A DNA stretch of 64,000 nucleotides from Gigaspora rosea (lineage: Eukaryota > Glomeromycota > Glomeromycetes > Diversisporales > Gigasporaceae), in NCBI GenBank assembly GCA_003550325.1, contig QKWP01000043.1, positions 154,919 through 218,918 on the forward strand. Direction: 5' to 3'. Below, in pieces: positions 58,713-64,000 of this stretch. Both the position numbers and the translations under genes were made by a program. Position 1 is the stretch's first letter; each line of letters begins with the position of its first letter. The notes beneath the pieces were generated by a model, which was not told the origin of the DNA, made no database searches, and saw nothing but the letters and a program-made list of their open reading frames with translations.

Positions 58713-60229
58713 TCAGAATTTTTTACTAATCTGGAGTATTTCATATTCATCCACTGAAAAAGATGAAGAATTATCCCATGTATTCCATCGAACTTTAGAT
58801 TCATTTCTAATTTTTTTTTCATATGATTTTTGCCTATGCGAACATTTAACAAAATCATCTAACATAATTAAATCACTATCAGCACCAAATCCTGGGCCAT
58901 ACCCACTATAACAACAAATTGCATGTTCTGGTTGTATTACACGACTTAAAATAGAATTTTGAATGGTACCATTTTTCAATGAAAAAATGAAGCTATCATT
59001 GCAACTTTTATAACTAACTATAACTGATTTATCCCAACCGACAGGATTATAACCACCAAGAATTTCATCAGTACCTTTAACCTTCATAACTACAACAAGA
59101 TGTGTTTGTTTATCACATAATTTCCAAAATGAATCAGCAGTAAATCCATCACTAGTTCCACGAAGAAGTAATTTAAATTCATATGGATTATTTTTTAGGA
59201 AATATCTATTTTCTTTTTTATCAATCCACGAAGCAATTTCTGCTGCATGCGCTTCATTGATAACTGCCGATCTGGTTGGTAATGTTGGTTTTAAGAAATT
59301 ACGAGGTGGGAGAATTGTTGATGATACTTGTCGATTTGGTGACATAAACTTTCTTGTTATATCATTCCAAAGATTTTTTTCTAGAATTTGTTGGTATGGT
59401 TGTACATTATCGATAACTTCATCACTAGACATCTGAAAATAACGAATATGGGGCAAAAAATTTTGTAAAGTAGCCTTTAATGCCAGAAAATTCTCATTGG
59501 TCCAGTTTTTAGAATCGGATGGTAGACCAGGATTTTGAGCAATACCCCATTTAATAACATTATTCCAAATTTTTGCTTCTTCCATTCGTAAATCATCTCG
59601 ACTAATAAGTGAGACTAATGCATTTTCTTGAATCTTTATAAAGTCTTCAGAATCAAAAATCTTATCCACATACTTTACCATAATATCATTGCACCATTTT
59701 TGTAATTCTTGAGGTTTGTTATTCTCGAAACTTTTTTGATAAATATAAGTAAAATTTAAACGAAGCCAATGAGCATGGGCTTCGTTTTCAATTAAATGAG
59801 TTGCAAGGTACTTTGCTAATTCATCGAAAAGAAATTCATAAGCAATGAGCATAAGCTCAAAAATAAATGATGCATTGTGGTTTTCAAGTAAGACAATTCC
59901 TCCGTAGATATATCTTTGTACAAAAATTAATTTATATTTTAGATTTTTTCTTTTGTATGATATAAATCGTAATTTAAAATAACTTACTTGATAATAATTT
60001 CAAATTGTTGTACAGGAACATTTTTTAATTCAAGTGTTTTAATGTTATTCTTATCTTTACTAATATTTGCCAATTCATTACGAAAATATAACGATCTGTA
60101 TCTTAAAATTGCTGAATGTGCTTGGAACGTTTTATCACCAACTTTAATAATGATCTTGATAAAATCTTCTTTATCATCAAGAAGTTCAAGATAATTATTT
60201 GAGAGTTTTTCAAAGAAATTTACTGTCAT
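58713..60229 (-). CDS. BTB-BACK-TLDc protein, copy 15 (intact, 480 aa)
   Basis: Exons 60229-59988 and 59913-58713, with a 74-bp GTAAGT intron. BTB about residues 20-107 with a three-residue deletion (VGDKTFQAHS instead of VGESPNTKIFQAHS), BACK about 129-270, TLDc about 298-477. It has the Ala-His insertion of the copy 6/13 group but the short linker of copy 1 (TLPTRSAVINEAH), so it looks mosaic. The TLDc C-terminal part is the most divergent of the intact copies (SVIVSYKSC, GYGPGFGADSDLIM, NESKVRWNTWDNSSSF). The conserved upstream box is absent: homology to other promoters ends about 30 bp before the ATG, where unique DNA begins. A matching flank without a gene lies about 3 kb away at 63270-64000. 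Confidence 0.88.
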
Positions 60230-60256
60230 TTTAAACGAGTATAAAACTTTAATTAT

Positions 60257-60584
60257 CGTTATACCAGGAACGTGAGTGGATGGATGGTTTTACTGGAGAA
60301 TAAATCGAAAGCAAAATCTTAAAGCTGATTGGTGTTGACACGTTTTTTCTCATGACTCATTACTAGAGGCGCAGTCATATTGTCGTAATTACGACCTATT
60401 TTAAAAACCGGTTTGCTACTTTTTTATATTGAGTAATTAATTACGTCTGCATTACGTCAAATATGTCTCACCTTTACTCAATACCTGTTTTTAATGTAAC
60501 GCAAAATTTCTAATTTTAGAGATCGCCAAGTGGATTATAATGCAGGCTGGCCGTCAATATGGAAATGTGAATAGAATTTAGTGA
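60257..60584. other. non-array DNA immediately upstream of copy 15
   Basis: No gene recognised. Less AT-rich than the array. It replaces the normal promoter flank; no TATA box or conserved box is evident. Confidence 0.4.
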
Positions 60585-61013
60585 TTATTTTAAACTGGGA
60601 GAGAGGATTGGGTTGCAAGTGTGACTTGCTTTTCGCAGTAGAAATGGCTGTGTGTTTGGAGCTTCTTGCAATTCGATCCTTGCATCATCCTGCCTTGGTG
60701 TAGTACTTACTTTATATGGGGAGTGATTTAAATCATGCTCATCTGTATTTATGAATTTTGGCACAATGAAGTGATGATTTTCACATGCTATCTGAAAAAG
60801 CTCATGACCAATCACTGACCTAAGCCATGTGAGTGAGAAGGTTTACATATCTGCTTCGATCTGTTGTATGATGTCAACTTGATGAATGAACACTGCTTTG
60901 TCTGACTTATAGTTTGGTTCCCTATCAGATAATTCCAAAAAATTAAGTCCTCTGTAGGGTGATACCAAATAAAATGACAAATAGCCAAAAATTACTTCAC
61001 TGACAACCTTATT
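60585..61013 (-). pseudogene. unrecognised coding region with a single in-frame stop
   Basis: One minus-strand frame is open for 143 codons from 61013 to the terminal TAA at 60585, interrupted only by TAA at 60845-60843. The two halves are in the same frame and both look protein-like: GLNFLELSDREPNYKSDKAV before the stop, and IGHELFQIACENHHFIVPKF after it. A CAG acceptor-like site precedes RGLNF. The last 40 residues are less convincing. No family recognised. It is either a pseudogene exon or two exons with the stop inside a short unrecognised intron. Not array-derived. Confidence 0.4.
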
Positions 61014-61310
61014 TTACAGATAATTAATTTACCAATAAGTTCATTTTGTAGAAAGTATACTTTACTGACAACCTATGTTACAGACAAAGCAATTCTAGTC
61101 AAAGTTGCTAGTGTTAGGTTTAAAATTAGAGTTAAAGTTAAAGGATTATAAAAAAAACTTGTTTGTGAAATGAGCTGTCAATGAAATATGCTGTCTATGA
61201 AATGAACTTGACTATAAATTAATTATTTGTAAAATAAGCTTACCAGTAAAGTAAGTTCAGTAAAATGCAGTGTCTTTGAAGTGATTGTTGGTGAAAATTG
61301 CATGGACCTG
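60985..61310. repeat. inverted-repeat segment with CTGACAACCT arms
   Basis: The left part (ACTGACAACCTTATTTTACA, about 61000) is roughly complementary to 61195-61300 (TAAAATAAGC...). Several further copies of TACAGA/TTCATTTTGTAGA-type phrases continue to 61620. Probably a decayed MITE; it overlaps the start of the frame above. Confidence 0.45.
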
Positions 61311-61313
61311 CTT

Positions 61314-62060
61314 TGAGCATTATGTTATATAAGGTGGGTGTGATATTTCAGGATGTGCATGGTGATTTTCAGGTAATATAGTTAATTTTTTTATAAAGAC
61401 AAAATTCAAATTAACATCCCAGCCCACTATTATGTGCAAATATAGTAAAAAAAAAAAAAAGGTAAATTAAAGTAACATCTATGAATACTTATTTTGTAAA
61501 TGATCACTTCATAGTCAACTTAGCTAAGATAGGCAAGAACCTTTTATAGGCAATTAACTCACATGTTCATTTTATAGATGTTATTTAGTTCATTTTACAG
61601 AGTAATTTTGTATAGAGTTAGTAAATAATTGGCTTATATGTGCTGTGCAGAAGTATATATAAGCCAATCATTTACTTTGATAGAGCAAATTTAATGCAAT
61701 AATTGTCACATGACTAATATTTTTGGATTTTTATATACAAAAAATAATCTAGAATTACAAATTTCTGATGACATTTATAATAAGTGATAATTGTAAGATA
61801 TAGTACTGTAATATTTACTATTATTATTATAGAAATGTAATAATTCAAACACATTATAACATTTGTTATGCGTATGCATGAGATTGCAGCACAGATAATT
61901 TTGTATTATTTTAAATAATTGAAAAAAGATGGCCAAAATGTAAAAAACCATCTTACTTTAAATGGCAAGCAACAATTATAATAATGAAGCCAATAGACTG
62001 AACAATTAAAAATCATAACTTTGCTAAAATAAAAAATGAATAAATAAAAAATTATTATTC
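61314..62060. other. no gene; short palindrome at 61621-61676
   Basis: AT-rich. 61621-61676 is a snap-back with arms AATTGGCTTATAT and ATATAAGCCAAT. Nothing else recognised. Confidence 0.4.
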
Positions 62061-62068
62061 CTACCAAG

Positions 62069-62459
62069 TAGGGTTCCACAATTTGATTTGATTTGATTAA
62101 ATATTTGAAATATTTGATTTGATTTAAAACTTATAAGTAAAATTACAGTTGCACCCCTAAGTGCATGGTATATGAAAACCTCTTTAAGTGCACACCCCTC
62201 TTGGTCCCAAACAATATAACAATTATAAATTTTAACTCCTCTAAATGCAAAACCTCTCTGAGTGCACATTTTGTCTTTTTTTTCACTATGGTCCCGAGGG
62301 CATGCACTTAGGTGGTGCAACTGTATAAAAAATTTCAAATCAAATCAAATTCAAATACAAAAAATTTTTAATTTAAATCAAATTCAAATCAAGGCTTATT
62401 TGATTTGATCAAAGTCGAATATATTTAATATTTGATTTGATTTGAGTTTGAGAAACCCA
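62069..62459. mobile_element. non-autonomous hAT element (TAGGGTTCC), member 2
   Basis: Begins TAGGGTTCCACAA and ends with the imperfect complement. Exact 8-bp duplication CTACCAAG (62061-62068, 62460-62467). Same TTTGATTTGA-rich body as 4964-5243, but with a 178-bp element nested inside. Confidence 0.85.
62146..62323. mobile_element. nested MITE (CAGTTGCACC termini, TA target)
   Basis: Begins CAGTTGCACC and ends GGTGCAACTG, with TA on both sides (62144-62145, 62324-62325), inside the TAGGGTTCC element. Subterminal CCTAAGTGCATG repeats. TA target and CAG start suit Tc1/mariner/pogo-type elements. The 104-codon minus frame at 62024-62338 spans its boundaries and is spurious. Confidence 0.8.
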
Positions 62460-62467
62460 CTACCAAG

Positions 62468-62806
62468 AATTGGTCAAATCAAAAAAATTGAACAGAAACA
62501 TCTCCACAATTTATGTGATCATACTTAGGTTTAGGGTACTTAACAGAGTCCTCATGTCTCAGCATTAGCTGCAATAATTAAAATAAAAATAGATTAATTT
62601 TCAAAAAAAACTGTATATAAATTATAGTGTTAAACTTAATGCTAATATTGCAATTGTATCATGTCTTGGTTTAGCATGACAACATTATGCTAGGGTGTAA
62701 AATAGCCTAACAAATACAAAAATAGTGATGATCACATAATTATTTTTATTAATCAAGATTTTTGCATAATCTGCAACTGGAGGCCTGATATTTCTGACTA
62801 TTTGAT
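62468..62806. other. no feature seen
   Basis: AT-rich DNA without credible frames or repeats. Confidence 0.4.
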
Positions 62807-62945
62807 AAGGGTAATAACAGATATTACATAATATTCTGAGGGGGAGGGGTCTCTTATTTTCTTATAATCAACCAAATTTCTTTTACATGGGGGAGGGATA
62901 GAAGGTATAATAAAAAATATTATAAAATATCTGTTACTACCCTAA
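62807..62945. mobile_element. probable MITE (AGGGTARTAACAG ends)
   Basis: Inverted arms AGGGTAATAACAGATATT and its near-complement AATATCTGTTACTACCCT flank a GGGGGAGGG-containing centre. Target duplication unclear. Confidence 0.55.
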
Positions 62946-63033
62946 TTACTCATTACGATCATTATCGTTATTAGTATAAAATTTATACTGAAATAACTTT
63001 TGAACTATTAAAGACATATGAGTAAAAATAACT

Positions 63034-63182
63034 TTATTAGATTCCTTTTAATGTTCTCTTTAAGTCAATAGAGCTTTTTTTTTTTTTTATTGCCATAAAA
63101 TTAGTCGTGTTTTAGTAATCAGTTTTCGCTTTAAAAAAAGGCACTATTACTTTAAAGAGAATGTTAAAAGGAATCTAATAAA
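63034..63182. repeat. inverted repeat with arms of about 33 bp
   Basis: TTATTAGATTCCTTTTAA at the left and its complement at the right, arms matching with one or two differences around a centre of about 80 bp. Probably a MITE; no duplication resolved. Confidence 0.6.
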
Positions 63183-63310
63183 TATAATTTTGCATGCGTC
63201 TCATGGTAGTTCAGGAGTTACTTCAGCCTGACTATGATTGTAGATCATATGACATTTCACACTTAACGTCGCGCAGCTATTCTAATTGGTCAAAAATTGT
63301 CGAATTGGTG

Positions 63311-63329
63311 TAGTTTGACGGTGTAATGC
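63311..63329 (-). promoter_or_regulatory. degenerate upstream box without a gene
   Basis: TAGTTTGACGGTGTAATGC, keeping the GTTTGACGGTGTAA core. No ATG or BTB exon follows downstream on the minus strand. Confidence 0.4.
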
Positions 63330-63460
63330 AGCTAGATTCGAGGCATGTTTTCGTGCTTATAGAGAATGGCCTTAAATCCAAAAAATCCGTGTCTCGAGCC
63401 TTAGTTACTGCTTCGAACTGTGAATTTAAAAATAATGCATGTTATTTACTGCATAAATAT

Positions 63461-63655
63461 TGTGGCAGCTTATGCTGAAAATTTAAGTTATTTTATTATG
63501 AAATTATAAAATTTTAGAGAAATTTTAGAGGGCTTTTGCTTTATATAGTTTGGTTAGAGTTTAGGGTTAGGGTTATTAATAAAAGAGTATATATGGATTT
63601 TAGTAGGTATTATAGATTTAAATAGAGATCCCAGATTTCAGCATAAGCCGCCACA
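63461..63655. mobile_element. MITE, 5-bp-TSD family, member 4
   Basis: Ends TGTGGCAGCTTATGCTGAAA and its complement, with an exact AATAT duplication (63456-63460, 63656-63660). The interior has TTAGGGTTAGGGTTATTAAT and the conserved AGAGTATATATGGATTTTAG block. Confidence 0.85.
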
Positions 63656-64000
63656 AATATTATACCGAAAATTTTCAATTTGACACATACTACAGCTATC
63701 AACTTAAAAATAGGAAATTATAATCATTGTTACAAATTTTTTTTTTGAACTAGACATTGCGTAGATGACTTAAATAAACGTGACTAAAATTTATTTGTGT
63801 ACTGTATGTTACTTTCCCTATATAAATGCATATTGCCTAAACGGTCTAATGCAATTTAAGTAACATTTACATTTACCATCACACAATTTCGTTAACTCCA
63901 CTTTGTTCGCTAATTAATTGAATAAGACATTCAAGTATCAACATATTTAAAATAAGTCAATCAAATTTGCGATTATTTACTATAGTGATCTATAACTCAC

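Larger units (their letters stand above)
63275..64000 (-). repeat. orphan upstream flank of a BTB-BACK-TLDc unit
   Basis: From about 63275 the sequence matches the upstream flanks at 54010-54680 and 30070-30430, including the box (63311-63329, degenerate) and the block F phrases TTAGTTACTGCTTCGAA and TTGCGATTATTTACTATAGTGATC. No coding copy lies to its left, where a gene would be expected. It fits as the displaced promoter flank of copy 15. Confidence 0.7.

Noticed and set aside
62024..62338. 104-codon minus frame
   Set aside because: Crosses the boundaries of two nested MITEs, so it is not an evolutionarily maintained frame.

Overview
The window is strongly AT-rich eukaryotic DNA. Its genes have short introns (70-74 bp, GTAAGT donors) and it is dominated by tandem BTB-BACK-TLDc genes and small non-autonomous DNA transposons. 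This combination fits an arbuscular-mycorrhizal fungus (Glomeromycotina, Rhizophagus-like), where BTB and TLDc families are known to be expanded. The taxonomic call is inference from style and gene family; no marker gene is present.

Layout. Positions 1-5.25 kb are array-free: the tail of a possible gene (3-71), several MITEs with target-site duplications (TSDs), a 9-bp minisatellite and a possible retroposon tail. From about 5.25 kb to 60.2 kb lies one tandem array of 15 BTB-BACK-TLDc units, all on the minus strand. Three units have open frames (7271-8783, 52451-53977, 58713-60229). One is full length apart from a single nonsense codon (39260-40796). The other 11 are pseudogenes at clearly different stages of decay. 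Relatively intact and very degenerate copies alternate, so much of the array looks like repeated amplification of an ancestral two-gene module with shared intergenic blocks (called I, C, D, E and F below). From 60.26 to about 63.27 kb is a non-array segment holding an unrecognised reading frame with one stop, nested MITEs and inverted repeats. The last 0.7 kb is the upstream flank of an array unit with no gene attached.

Mobile DNA is the second theme. I resolved hAT-type elements with exact or near-exact 8-bp TSDs (CAGTGTTG, CAGGGACC, TAGGGTTCC, TAGTGATGC termini), a MULE-like MITE with a 9-bp TSD, a four-member family with A/T-only 5-bp TSDs, TA-flanked elements, fold-back elements, a 1.4-kb element with a 3-bp TSD, and a solo LTR. 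Because the array supplies paralogous empty sites, several insertion points can be read to the base and ordered relative to the array amplification.

How the genes may work: BTB-BACK proteins usually dimerise and act as CUL3 ubiquitin-ligase adaptors. TLDc domains of the OXR1/NCOA7/mEAK7 type are linked to oxidative-stress resistance and V-ATPase regulation. Here the TLDc domain sits where Kelch or MATH would sit in other adaptors. Its C-terminal part is the most variable region among the intact copies, which suggests, but does not show, a diversifying recognition surface. I saw no tRNA, rRNA, CRISPR array or autonomous transposase.
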